In this document: in pieces, positions 9,318-18,588 of the stretch | Numbering within the stretch: the stretch's first letter is position 1 | Layout of the letters: each line of letters opens with the position of its first letter | NCBI GenBank assembly: GCA_031550525.1 | Contig: JAVBON010000002.1 | Span: forward strand, 124,001 to 188,000 | Source of the DNA: WRHT01 sp031550525 | GTDB taxonomy: Bacteria; Desulfobacterota; Desulfovibrionia; Desulfovibrionales; Desulfovibrionaceae | Direction: 5' to 3' | DNA length: 64,000 nt | The notes under the pieces: model-generated | What the model was told of the DNA's origin: nothing | Seen by the model: the letters and a program-made list of their open reading frames with translations, nothing else | Database searches by the model: none | Translations under genes and position numbers: made by a program

Positions 9318-10616
9318 ATGCTCATGAAAATTCTAATTGCTGAAGACATACCAAGCCACAACAAAGGCGAAGAAGCGCTGTTTCTGGGCCTGGTGGAATC
9401 GCTAAAACCTCTTGGCGCAACCGAAATAGCCATGCTTTCCTGCAACCCGCTGGTGGATGCGAAAAACTACCAAGGCATGGCGAATATTATAGACGCGCGC
9501 GGCATCACCCCGGCACACCTGGTGGATTACACTTCTGCTGGCAGGTTTGGAAAGTACTTGAATATGTTACAATTTTTTTTCAAGTATGCCGCCTTTGGCA
9601 TGTTATATAAGGTGCTCGGGCGCAAGGCTCTTGGCATTATGACTAATTCGGTATGGCGGGCTTACTGCGATGCGGATTTGGTGCTAATGGCGCACGACAA
9701 CTTTTTCTCCCCGCGTTACCACGGGCTATTGGCCAACTTTTGCCACGCATTAGGAAAAAAGGCCGTTATTTACGCCGGCACCACGGAAAACCCGCTTTTT
9801 CATAGCAACAAGCGCTTTGCCCGCGCCCTGTTGAAAAGCAGTCTTGAGAAGCTCCCTCTAATACTATTGCGTGAAGAAATATCGCGTAAAAACCTTGGCA
9901 AACTCGGCATGGATATATCAAAGCCCAATATTGCCGTGCATACCGACCTGGCCTTTCTGGTGGAGCCCATAAGCCGCGAAGAAGCCAACGCCCTGTTGGA
10001 TAAAGAAAACATACCGCGCGATCGCCCCATTATAGGCATGACCATGACCAGGCGAAAACTGCATTTCGCCTACCGCCACCTGCCGTTGGAAGAACGCTAC
10101 CGCAAGGGCACCGAGGCCATGACAGCGCTGGTTGATTACATGACCGAAAAAATAGGCGCGACAGTGGTGTTTTTACCTCACTCCATAGGCCCCACCAAAA
10201 TGCTGGACGACAGAATAATTGCCGAAGAAATTCGCAGCGGCGCGGTAAATCCGGCACGTATTTTCAATATAGGCACCGAGTATTCCGTGCGTCAACTCAA
10301 GGGCATGGCCGGGGAGTTCGACATGGCCGTTGGCGCGAGGTTGCACTTTATTATTGACGCAGTGTGCAAGCATGTTCCGTCATTACTCATTACGCACGAC
10401 GGAGACGCCCGCTGCCACGGCATAATAGGCCAAATGGCTGGTCTGGAACAGTGGCTGTATAATGTAGACAATATCGAGGCAGGCTCTTTAATAGCGTTAA
10501 CCCAAAAACTTTGGGATGAAAAACAGGCGATAAAAACGTATCTTGAAAGTAAAGTGCCGGTTTTGAAAGAGGATACTTACATGCACGGTAAAAGATTAAA
10601 GCTCATTTTGAAATAA
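9318..10616 (+). CDS. Polysaccharide pyruvyl transferase family protein (first copy)
   Basis: A 432-residue protein with the family features of polysaccharide pyruvyl transferases (CsaB/GumL-like): N-terminal KILIAEDIPSHNKGEEALFLGL, a central Rossmann-like half with VFLPHSIGPT, and VGARLHFIIDAV in the C-terminal half. Such enzymes transfer pyruvate from PEP onto a sugar as a ketal, adding negative charge to the polymer. AAGGAAAT precedes the start; the ATG at 9324 is an alternative. A second member lies at 11836, with an iron-sulfur protein between them. Confidence 0.85.
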   Translation: MLMKILIAEDIPSHNKGEEALFLGLVESLKPLGATEIAMLSCNPLVDAKNYQGMANIIDARGITPAHLVDYTSAGRFGKYLNMLQFFFKYAAFGMLYKVLGRKALGIMTNSVWRAYCDADLVLMAHDNFFSPRYHGLLANFCHALGKKAVIYAGTTENPLFHSNKRFARALLKSSLEKLPLILLREEISRKNLGKLGMDISKPNIAVHTDLAFLVEPISREEANALLDKENIPRDRPIIGMTMTRRKLHFAYRHLPLEERYRKGTEAMTALVDYMTEKIGATVVFLPHSIGPTKMLDDRIIAEEIRSGAVNPARIFNIGTEYSVRQLKGMAGEFDMAVGARLHFIIDAVCKHVPSLLITHDGDARCHGIIGQMAGLEQWLYNVDNIEAGSLIALTQKLWDEKQAIKTYLESKVPVLKEDTYMHGKRLKLILK

Positions 10617-10640
10617 CCCTGACATTATCATGAAGGTAAC

Positions 10641-11816
10641 ATGCTGAGCTTGCCAGGCAAACAACTCGTATTTGACATATCCCGCTGTGCGCAGTGCGGG
10701 CTATGCCTGGCGGCCTGCCCCAGCAAGGCCCTGTTAAAGCGTCTGGATAAACGCACCGGCCTCACCCATATCTCCGCCGCTTCGCACTGTGTTGCCTGTG
10801 GAAAATGCGTTGCGGTTTGCCCCGCGCGTATTTTACCAGACAAACAAATTACCGGCCCGGTCACGCCAAGGCAAGTTGTGCTCAGCGCCCATATAGACGA
10901 CTCAACCCGCAAGGCGGCCTCCTCAGGGGCGGCCATACGTGGCATTGTGCGGCAGGCCCTCGAAAAAGGCCTAGTGGAACATGCCTATCTGCTGCTTAAA
11001 GATGATAAATACCCCTGGGCCAAAGGCTGCATTGCAGGCAAAGACTTTGACATGGCTTCAGCCGCAAACTCAATGTACCTGCCAGTTTTGGCAGGCGAAA
11101 ACCTTGATCAGGTTCCGGGTGGAAAAAGCATTCTGGTGGTGGGTACAGCCTGCCAGCTTTACGGCGCTTTTCGCCTGCTGCGCAAACGGTATGAAACAGT
11201 CTATTCTGTGGCGGTTTTCTGCAAACAGCAAAAAACACTTTATTCCAGCAGGCATTTCGCCAAACGCTTGGGGGTGGAATTTTCTTTTGACGGGCCGCCC
11301 ATGCAATACCGAGGCAATGGCTGGCCGGGCTTTGTGCAGCTTGGCGGCAAGGCAAAGGCCTGGCGTAAGATGGCATCATTCCCATATGGGCAAAGGCTTT
11401 GGCGCGTGCCAGGCTGTCGTTTATGCCCAGATCCGTTCTGCCTTGAAGCCGATATTTCAGTGGCCGATCCTTGGGGTATAGATAGCGATTCTGCAACCGG
11501 GCGCAGCCTCTTGGCCATATGGAGCGCCAATGGGGAAAAACTGGTTGACAACGCCGCTGAAATTCTTGTCAATACAGCCTCCGGCACAGATGCGCTGCTT
11601 GAGTCTGTGGAGTTTGACGGAATTTTGCGCAAGTCGCAATTAACCGCTTACTATGCCGGAAAAAAAGTCACATCACGTGTGCGCATTGCCGGCATTTTAG
11701 AACGCAGCCAAATTGCGCTGCTTGAGTTTCTGGATAAAACCCTGCCCATACCGGAATTTGGTTACCGTGTATTGGCCCGTCTTCCACTATTGGCGCATAT
11801 TTTACTTAAAAAGTAA
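10641..11816 (+). CDS. Coenzyme F420 hydrogenase/dehydrogenase beta-subunit family iron-sulfur protein
   Basis: A 391-residue protein. Residues 1-65 form a two-cluster ferredoxin domain: Cys16/19/22/26 and Cys50/53/56/60, both CxxCxxC...CP. The rest matches the FrhB N and C domains (ASSGAAIRGIVRQAL, VVGTACQLYGAFRLL, and CRLCPDPFCLEADISVADPWG, a third Cys-rich segment). Proteins of this type are often found beside polysaccharide pyruvyl transferases in surface polysaccharide loci, where they are thought to act as flavin/iron-sulfur oxidoreductases on sugars; the substrate is unknown. Nothing here shows that the organism uses F420. Confidence 0.88.
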   Translation: MLSLPGKQLVFDISRCAQCGLCLAACPSKALLKRLDKRTGLTHISAASHCVACGKCVAVCPARILPDKQITGPVTPRQVVLSAHIDDSTRKAASSGAAIRGIVRQALEKGLVEHAYLLLKDDKYPWAKGCIAGKDFDMASAANSMYLPVLAGENLDQVPGGKSILVVGTACQLYGAFRLLRKRYETVYSVAVFCKQQKTLYSSRHFAKRLGVEFSFDGPPMQYRGNGWPGFVQLGGKAKAWRKMASFPYGQRLWRVPGCRLCPDPFCLEADISVADPWGIDSDSATGRSLLAIWSANGEKLVDNAAEILVNTASGTDALLESVEFDGILRKSQLTAYYAGKKVTSRVRIAGILERSQIALLEFLDKTLPIPEFGYRVLARLPLLAHILLKK

Positions 11817-11835
11817 CTTTTTTTGGAGAACCCCC

Positions 11836-13113
11836 ATGAAAATTCTTGTTATTGAAGCATATACCGCCGCCAATATAGGCTCAGGCGCGCTGGTGGAAGA
11901 CAGCATCACGCTTTTGAAAAAAAGATACCCTGATGCTGAAATGGAAATTTTGGCCCAAAACCCTGAATCAATATATAACCTGACCGGTTTGCCCACTTAT
12001 GGCGAGCTGATTACTTTTCCCCTTAACCAGCCAAAATGGGTGCAGGTTTTATGGCTAATCCGCACTAGCATATGGATGTTCTTTCACACCTTTTTCTCGC
12101 TGCTCAGTAAAGTTGGCATAACCGTTGCCGAGCACCTTTACACCTATAACGGCAATACCAAAACGGCTCTGAAAAAAATGCAGGAAGCCGACATGGTTGT
12201 CAGCATCGGCGCAGAGCGCATTAACGACAATTTTTACAAGATGATCTTCTTTTCTCTGTATATTTTGTGCGTAGCGAAGCTGAAAAAGAAATTTCTGGTG
12301 CTGTTTCCGCAAACCATCGGCCCCTTTCACTTCACGGTTACGCGCTGGCTTTCGGCCAAGGTGCTTTCGTGGTGTGACATGGTTTACGTGCGCGACCAGC
12401 GTTCCTATGACACGGTTATGGCCATAGGCGTAAAAGGCAACCAGGTAATAAGAACCTGCGACGTAGCCCTCATACAGCCCCCCGTCAGCAGCGAGAATGC
12501 CTGGAAACTGTTGGCGGAAAAGGGAATAAACAAGGACGAAAACCCGCTTATCGCCATATCCGTAATGCAGTGGTTCTACTTTAAAGCCGAAGGCGGCAGC
12601 AGGTATGAGGATTATTGCAAGGCCATTGCCGAAACGGCCGATAGCTTTATTGAAAACAAAAAGGCCCGCATAGCCTTTGTGGCCACCAACGTGCGCGTGC
12701 AAGGCTGCCGCGACGACGACATTGCCGCGGCCCGCGCCATAAAAGCGCTGATGAAGCACCAGGAATCGGCCTTTATTCTGGACGTGCTCTACTCGCCCAG
12801 CGAGCTTAAAGGCGTGCTTGGCGTAATGGATTTATGCATAGTCACGCGTATGCATGCCTGCATTCTCGGCACAAGCATCCACGCGCCCACCATGTCCATA
12901 AACTACCAGTTCAAACTCAAGGAATATATGCAACAAATGGGCTTGGGAGACTATCAAATCGACATCGATGTGGTTGATGCCAAGTCCCTAATGCCGCTGG
13001 CCGAAAAAGCCTGGGCCGACCGTGACAAAATCCGCGCCATTCTGGAAGAAAAAGTGGCGTACTGGGTAAACAACCTGCAAGAAAGCATGGCCAAACTGCC
13101 GGATATAAAGTAG
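11836..13113 (+). CDS. Polysaccharide pyruvyl transferase family protein (second copy)
   Basis: A 425-residue protein starting MKILVIEAYTAANIGSGALVEDSI, the N-terminal nucleotide-sugar/PEP-side pattern of the pyruvyl transferase family. FPQTIGPF and the C-terminal TRMHACILGTS are typical. The reading frame is open further upstream to 11713, but TGGAG at 11825 and overlap avoidance favour 11836. It is clearly diverged from the copy at 9318, so the two probably act on different residues or one has another role. Confidence 0.85.
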   Translation: MKILVIEAYTAANIGSGALVEDSITLLKKRYPDAEMEILAQNPESIYNLTGLPTYGELITFPLNQPKWVQVLWLIRTSIWMFFHTFFSLLSKVGITVAEHLYTYNGNTKTALKKMQEADMVVSIGAERINDNFYKMIFFSLYILCVAKLKKKFLVLFPQTIGPFHFTVTRWLSAKVLSWCDMVYVRDQRSYDTVMAIGVKGNQVIRTCDVALIQPPVSSENAWKLLAEKGINKDENPLIAISVMQWFYFKAEGGSRYEDYCKAIAETADSFIENKKARIAFVATNVRVQGCRDDDIAAARAIKALMKHQESAFILDVLYSPSELKGVLGVMDLCIVTRMHACILGTSIHAPTMSINYQFKLKEYMQQMGLGDYQIDIDVVDAKSLMPLAEKAWADRDKIRAILEEKVAYWVNNLQESMAKLPDIK

Positions 13114-13153
13114 CCGGGCACGTTTTCAAAGCGCCAGATTCTAGAGATATGTC

Positions 13154-14392
13154 ATGTATACACTGGTAAGTATCGGCACGGCGGTAACAAGCGTATTAAT
13201 GCTTGTTGCTCTGTTGCGCCCATTGCTGATGCTGCGCCTTTATTTCATTTTAAGGCCCATTCTAACGCCATTTACCTTTTGGAAGTATACGTTATTCGGC
13301 ACCATGCCAATTGGGACCCCGTATTTGGCCATAATGAGCGCCGGGGGTTTTCTGGCTTCTTTTGGCAGTGGTAAAAGACTGTGCCCGCCGGGCCTTTTAT
13401 TCATGTATTTTTATCTGTTCATCAGTCTGCCAAGTATGCTGATCACTCCAAGCCTAATGGCGGCGGCCACCTTGCAAACCAAAGTTACTGTGGCTATTTC
13501 CGCCTATCTTATAGCTTACAACTACACTAATTCGCGTAAAGCGCTCACCTATATGCTTTTCAGCATCGTGCTGTTCAGCGCGATAGCGCCATTTGCCTAT
13601 GGCGCGTATCAATATGTAACCGGCACAGCCAATGCGTTTACGCCTTACTGGTCGCCTACGCGTATAACCAGCGTTTTCGCCTTGTCCAACGCTTACGGCG
13701 AATACCTCAATATTGTAATATTGCTGCTAATAGGCATGCTTTTGAGCTCGTATTACAAAAAACAGCGTAAACTGCTGCTGATTTTGCTTGCCATAGCCGG
13801 CGTTGAATCTTTGCTAAGCCAAAACCGCGGCGCATGGATTGGCCTTGTAGCCGGGCTGCTGGCCGCAATGGTGATATACCGCCGGGTTCTTCCCATAAAA
13901 TGGGTGCTTATAGGCGGCCTTGTTGTAAGTATTTTTGGCGGGGCTTTCATTATGGCCAGGTTTGAGATGCTTTCGCAAGTGGGCCAATGGGGGAATAGCC
14001 AAAATACATTTTCCGGGCGCTTGGATTATGTGGCAGACCTGCTCAGCCTCGCCTTTGAAAACCCCTTTATCGGCAAGGGCGTGGGTTACGCCTATGAACT
14101 ACCGGGCCTGCCGCACAATGACTTTATGTGGATATTTCTTGAAAACGGTATTTTTGCCGTGCTGGCATATATCTTCTTTCATCTGTTTAATATTCTTACG
14201 CATATTAAAAACAGAAATACAGAGAATTGGCGCTGCTTGCAATTCTCATTTTGCGCAATCAGCATTTACTTTTTCATTCACTCCTGGCTTCAAAATATTT
14301 TTTCAAATCCGTCAATTTTTCCATTTTTTATGGCCTGTTTTGGTATGGCGGCAAAACTTATGGTTCTCAAAGATACAGGCGAAGAGAGCTAA
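13154..14392 (+). CDS. O-antigen ligase/polymerase family membrane protein
   Basis: A 412-residue membrane protein with about 11 hydrophobic helices. The signature of the Wzy/WaaL family is visible: LSQNRGAWIGLVAGLL, then a periplasmic loop with GRLDYVADLLSLAFENPFIGKGVG and PHNDFMWIFLENGIFAVLAY. In this locus it most likely polymerises or ligates the repeat units in the periplasm. It starts 40 bp after the pyruvyl transferase gene. Confidence 0.85.
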   Translation: MYTLVSIGTAVTSVLMLVALLRPLLMLRLYFILRPILTPFTFWKYTLFGTMPIGTPYLAIMSAGGFLASFGSGKRLCPPGLLFMYFYLFISLPSMLITPSLMAAATLQTKVTVAISAYLIAYNYTNSRKALTYMLFSIVLFSAIAPFAYGAYQYVTGTANAFTPYWSPTRITSVFALSNAYGEYLNIVILLLIGMLLSSYYKKQRKLLLILLAIAGVESLLSQNRGAWIGLVAGLLAAMVIYRRVLPIKWVLIGGLVVSIFGGAFIMARFEMLSQVGQWGNSQNTFSGRLDYVADLLSLAFENPFIGKGVGYAYELPGLPHNDFMWIFLENGIFAVLAYIFFHLFNILTHIKNRNTENWRCLQFSFCAISIYFFIHSWLQNIFSNPSIFPFFMACFGMAAKLMVLKDTGEES

Positions 14393-14444
14393 GCCCAACA
14401 AACTGAGCGCGTAAATCAATTCGTACCGGAAAAAGGTCTTAAAA

Positions 14445-16595
14445 ATGTATAAAAGCAAATATGGCAGCACGTTACTTCTATTGTTATTAATGTTGTTGTG
14501 CCCAGCCAGCGCCAGCGCGCAACAGCCCAAAGGCACATGGCAAAAACTGCCTCTGGCCACAAAAGTTATAGATAAGGCAACAGGTAAAGAGCTTATAACC
14601 GCAGGTGAAGGCTCGCAGTATGTAATGGCCCTAACCTACTCCGCATCAAACCCGAACATTGCTTTTTTCGGCACCGATACCAGTGGGATATGGAAATCTG
14701 AAGACGGCGGTAAAAACTGGCGCCCGGTATTTAAGGGTTTCACATCCCACGGCTCATGCTCCATAATGGTAGACCCTGTAAACGCCAACATCGTTTTTGC
14801 TGTTGGGTACCTTGGCTATTTGGGGAGAAAAGAAAGCGAGCCATACAAGCAACAAATACAAGGGATATTCCGCTCGATGGATGGCGGCGAAAGCTGGGCC
14901 ATGGTTCACCCAACCCCTTTCTATCGCAGGCCGGGTAAAGGCACGCTTTTTGCCGTTGATTCAAGCAGTGTTAAAAACGGAGCTACACAAACGCTATTTG
15001 CCGCCGGAAGCGACGAAGGCCTGCTACGCAGCGACAATAACGGGCTTAGCTGGAAAAAAATGACACTTACCGGCGATAGGGTGGGGGAATTACACGACAT
15101 AAAACAACTTGGCACGGGTAAGGGCGATCTTATCCTGGCTGCGGCTAACGGGCTCTTTAAAGTAAGTGGAAACAGGGCTGCCCGCATAGGTAAAAACTTG
15201 CCAAGCTTCCCCTATACAGTAGCTGTAACACCGGCAAACCCCAATATTGTGCTTACCGCCTGCGGAAAAGACGGCATCTACCAATCATCAAACGGCGGCG
15301 CAACCTTTACCAAAGCCACCTGGGCCGCATCTGCGGCCAACGGCCTGCGCATAAGCTCGGCTGTTGTAAGCGATGTAGCCATAAGCCCTGTTGATGCCAA
15401 TATCGCCTATGCACGGCTGGATCGTATTGGAAAGTACGGGCCGTTTTACAGCCATGACGGCGGTTTAACCTGGAAAATGCCCGACAACACCAACCTTGAC
15501 AGATCAATGCAAGATGAGAATTTTTACTTCTCCAGCCCCTTTGCGCCTCACCCGCAAAAAGCCGATGTGGCTCTGCACGTTTCCAACGGGCACGCCCGTA
15601 TTATACGCACCGAAGATGCCGGCAAAAACTGGAATTATTCCGGCTGGGGATTCACCGGCGCCTTGCTGGAAAGCATGGCCTTTCAGGCTAAAGACAGCAC
15701 CTACCTCGCGTTGGTTGATCACGGCATACGCCACACCCGTGACGGAAAATTCTTTAAATCTGTGCCCATAAACAGGCTGCATGGCGCAAAAAGTTGCGGC
15801 GCCATAGCGGTGCGTGAAAAATATATACTGGTTGCCCTTGGCGCATGGAACAAAAAAGGCATCGCGTTAAGTAAAGACGGCGGAAATACCTGGGCCTATA
15901 ATACAGGCATAGAAACCGCCAAGGGTACGGCCTTTATTCACCCTAAAAAAGCACAATACATGTTCATAGGCCAGGGCTCATCCATTAACGGCGGCGCCAT
16001 CTGGCAGCCTCTCGGCAACAATGCCACCGGCGTGCTTACCTTATATGCCTCTGTTGAAATAAAAAAATCCGGCGAGTACAAGTTACTGGCCATGGGCAAC
16101 GCTAACGGCAAGGCTCAATTATACGAATCGCGCGATTATGGCGAAACCTGGCAAAAAATAGGGCAACCAATGCCTTGCGGCCTGCAAGCCGTAATGAGGG
16201 CTGCGGCTGTTGAGGAAAAAATCTATGTGGCTACCTCTTGGCTTGGGGTTCAGGTCTTGGATCTAACCTCTTACTCCGGCACTTGGAAAACAGCAGGCAA
16301 GATGGAGCGTGACGCAATTGGGCAGTTACATGTCGAGGCCGTTGCGGTTAACCCCAACAACCCGCAAGAGGTATGGGCCGGGCGAAGGAGCCCCGGTCTC
16401 GGCAAAGGTCAGGGCCTGCTTTACTCCAACGACGGCGGGGACAACTGGGTTGCCGTTTCAGTTGCGGGCATGCCGCTATTCAGTATCTGGAGCCTTGCAG
16501 TTTCGCCATTTGACGAAACGCTCTATGTGGGTACGTGGTATGGAACTTTCACCTTTACTCCACAAAAAGGCCTGAGCGGCAAAACGGGCAAATAA
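14445..16595 (+). CDS. Secreted Asp-box (BNR-repeat) beta-propeller protein
   Basis: A 716-residue protein with a clear signal peptide (cleavage near ASA at about residue 25). It carries about nine Asp-box motifs (S/DxGxxW): DGGKNW, DGGESW, NNGLSW, NGGATF, DGGLTW, DAGKNW, DGGNTW, DYGETW and DGGDNW. They are spaced across the chain as in sialidase/GH74/Vps10-type propellers. No catalytic residues can be assigned from the sequence. Its position inside the EPS operon suggests a role at the polymer, as binding protein, lyase or glycosidase. There is no PEP-CTERM tail; it ends GLSGKTGK. Confidence 0.8.
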   Translation: MYKSKYGSTLLLLLLMLLCPASASAQQPKGTWQKLPLATKVIDKATGKELITAGEGSQYVMALTYSASNPNIAFFGTDTSGIWKSEDGGKNWRPVFKGFTSHGSCSIMVDPVNANIVFAVGYLGYLGRKESEPYKQQIQGIFRSMDGGESWAMVHPTPFYRRPGKGTLFAVDSSSVKNGATQTLFAAGSDEGLLRSDNNGLSWKKMTLTGDRVGELHDIKQLGTGKGDLILAAANGLFKVSGNRAARIGKNLPSFPYTVAVTPANPNIVLTACGKDGIYQSSNGGATFTKATWAASAANGLRISSAVVSDVAISPVDANIAYARLDRIGKYGPFYSHDGGLTWKMPDNTNLDRSMQDENFYFSSPFAPHPQKADVALHVSNGHARIIRTEDAGKNWNYSGWGFTGALLESMAFQAKDSTYLALVDHGIRHTRDGKFFKSVPINRLHGAKSCGAIAVREKYILVALGAWNKKGIALSKDGGNTWAYNTGIETAKGTAFIHPKKAQYMFIGQGSSINGGAIWQPLGNNATGVLTLYASVEIKKSGEYKLLAMGNANGKAQLYESRDYGETWQKIGQPMPCGLQAVMRAAAVEEKIYVATSWLGVQVLDLTSYSGTWKTAGKMERDAIGQLHVEAVAVNPNNPQEVWAGRRSPGLGKGQGLLYSNDGGDNWVAVSVAGMPLFSIWSLAVSPFDETLYVGTWYGTFTFTPQKGLSGKTGK

Positions 16596-16625
16596 GCACT
16601 TTCACGGAGGCCGGGTTGGTACGGA

Positions 16626-17738
16626 ATGAATAATCTTAAAGTGCTGCATATAATAAACGGCGAGTTTTACTCCGGCGCGGAGAGAGTGCAGGATCTGCTG
16701 GCCCTGCGCCTGCCGGAATATGGGTATGTAGCGTATCTGGCCTGCTTGAAACCGGGCAAGTTCAAAAGCAACTGCGCCTGCTCCGGCGATCTCGTACATG
16801 ACTTTCCCATGCGTTCGCGGGTGGATTTCGCCCAAATTGGCCGCCTTGTGGATTTTATCAAACAAAACGATATTCGCTTAATACACACGCACACGCCCCG
16901 TGCCGCACTTATCGGCCTTGTCCTCGCCATGCGCGCCGGCCTGCCCCGTGTACACCACCTGCACAGCCCCACCAGCCGCGATACCGAAAACAAGCTGCGT
17001 AACGTTATTAATGCGGTCACTGAGCGCCTTAGCGTCATGGGCGTTAAACGCTTCATCGCCGTTTCAGACAGTATTGGCCAATGGGCCGCAAGCATGGGCA
17101 TACCCCGCGGGCGCATCACGGTTGTGCCTAACGGCGTGCCTGCAATGCCGCCGGTAGATCGCTCCGGCAGGGCCGAGCCCTTAACCGTCGGCTCCGTGGC
17201 ATTATTCAGGCCGCGTAAGGGGCTGGAGGTGCTTATACGCGCCATTCGCCTTGCTCGGGATAAAGGGGCTAATCTTAACCTGCGCGTGGTCGGCGGCTTT
17301 GAAACAGCTGAATATGAAAAGGCAATAAAAGATTTGGCTAACCAGCTTGAACTCCAGGAACATATCGTTTGGAGCGGCTTTCAAAACAACATTCCAAATG
17401 AGCTTGCCCAATTGGATATTTTCGCTCTACCCAGCCTTTATGGCGAAGGCATGCCCATGGTTGTGCTCGAGGCTTTGGCTTCCGGCCTGCCCATTGCCGC
17501 CAGCGATGTGGAGGGCATACCGCAAGTGCTGGGCCGTGACGGAACAGCCGGCCTGCTGGCCAGGCCTGGCGATGCGGAATCTCTGGCCGCCCAACTCTTG
17601 CATATAGCGGGCATGACAAATGCCGAACGAAATAAAATGGGCATGGCCGCGCGCAGCCTGCATGAAAAAAAGTATTCCGATCTGGCCATGGCCGAAAACG
17701 TCGCAAAGGTGTATGCCAATGTCCTTGAATACAAATAG
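16626..17738 (+). CDS. Family 4 glycosyltransferase
   Basis: A 370-residue GT-B glycosyltransferase. N-terminal KVLHIINGEFYSGAERV is the acceptor-side glycine-rich start. C-terminal PRKGLEVLIRAIRLA and PSLYGEGMPMVVLEALASGLP contain the donor-binding E-x7-E pattern of GT4. It would add a sugar to the lipid-linked repeat unit at the cytoplasmic face. Its 3' end overlaps the start of the WecG-type gene, which points to translational coupling. Confidence 0.9.
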   Translation: MNNLKVLHIINGEFYSGAERVQDLLALRLPEYGYVAYLACLKPGKFKSNCACSGDLVHDFPMRSRVDFAQIGRLVDFIKQNDIRLIHTHTPRAALIGLVLAMRAGLPRVHHLHSPTSRDTENKLRNVINAVTERLSVMGVKRFIAVSDSIGQWAASMGIPRGRITVVPNGVPAMPPVDRSGRAEPLTVGSVALFRPRKGLEVLIRAIRLARDKGANLNLRVVGGFETAEYEKAIKDLANQLELQEHIVWSGFQNNIPNELAQLDIFALPSLYGEGMPMVVLEALASGLPIAASDVEGIPQVLGRDGTAGLLARPGDAESLAAQLLHIAGMTNAERNKMGMAARSLHEKKYSDLAMAENVAKVYANVLEYK

Positions 17739-18489
17739 AATATCTATGTTCGGCGTTGAGATTGATGTGTTAAACCGGCATCAGGCCGTGCAGGCCTGTA
17801 TGGATATTATTGCCGAAAAAATGCAATCCTGCCGCTATGTTGTAACGCCTAACGTTGACCATGCGCTGACTTTGCAAAAAAATGCGGCATTCAGAGCCGC
17901 TTACAAAGGGGCAGCCCTGGTGCTGGCTGATGGCAACCCCATAGTCTGGGCCTCAAAGCTGCTGGGCAAACCCCTGCCGGAAACAGTTACGGGGAGCGAT
18001 CTGGTCCCGGCGGTAATGCGCGCCTACGCAAGTGCGGGCACAACTCTTAAAGTGTTCCTGCTTGGGGCTGGGCCAGGGGTTGCCGAAAAGGCGGCGGAGA
18101 ACATCAAAAAAGATATGCCGCATGTGGATGTAGCCGGTTGTTACAGCCCGCCCTTCGGCTTTGAGAAAAACCCGGCTGAAACTGAAAAAATTATCGGCCT
18201 GGTAAATGCCGTGCGGCCGCAACTGCTGGTTATAGGGCTTGGAGCTCCAAAACAGGAGTTATGGGTCTGCCAAAATGCGGCCAGGCTCCATACAGACCTT
18301 GCCATCTGCGCCGGGGCGGTAATTGATTTTATGGCCGGGGAAAAACCGCGCGCGCCTGAATGGATGCGTAAACTGGCTCTGGAATGGCTGCACCGCATGC
18401 TCAGCGAGCCCAAAAGACTGGCCGCCCGCTATGCCAAGGGGGCAATTGTTTTCCCATGGCTTGTGCTTAAAGAATATATGCGAAAATAG
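17719..18489 (+). CDS. WecG/TagA/CpsF family glycosyltransferase
   Basis: A 256-residue protein of the WecG/TagA family (ManNAc/ManNAcA-type transferases acting on lipid-linked sugars). Family motifs in order: VVTPNVDHAL, ADGNPIVWASKLLG, LLGAGPGVAEKAAENI and GLGAPKQELW. The start at 17719 overlaps the preceding gene by 20 bp and has AAGGTG upstream; the ATG at 17746 is the alternative. The frame is open back to 17620, but that part would lie entirely within the previous gene. Confidence 0.88.
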   Translation: MSLNTNRISMFGVEIDVLNRHQAVQACMDIIAEKMQSCRYVVTPNVDHALTLQKNAAFRAAYKGAALVLADGNPIVWASKLLGKPLPETVTGSDLVPAVMRAYASAGTTLKVFLLGAGPGVAEKAAENIKKDMPHVDVAGCYSPPFGFEKNPAETEKIIGLVNAVRPQLLVIGLGAPKQELWVCQNAARLHTDLAICAGAVIDFMAGEKPRAPEWMRKLALEWLHRMLSEPKRLAARYAKGAIVFPWLVLKEYMRK

Positions 18490-18540
18490 CAAAGGCTGAA
18501 GTATCTTTAACGCAACAACAGCCTGGCCATTTTTTACTTA
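18490..18540 (+). terminator. Weak hairpin with T-rich end after the WecG-type gene
   Basis: AGGCTG (from 18494) pairs with CAGCCT about 26 bases on and is followed by GGCCATTTTTT. The loop is long, so this is only a possible terminator separating the glycosyltransferases from the nitroreductase gene. Confidence 0.3.
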
Positions 18541-18588
18541 ATCAGCGGTGTAGCAATACAATCATAACTAGTATAACCAGGAACAACC

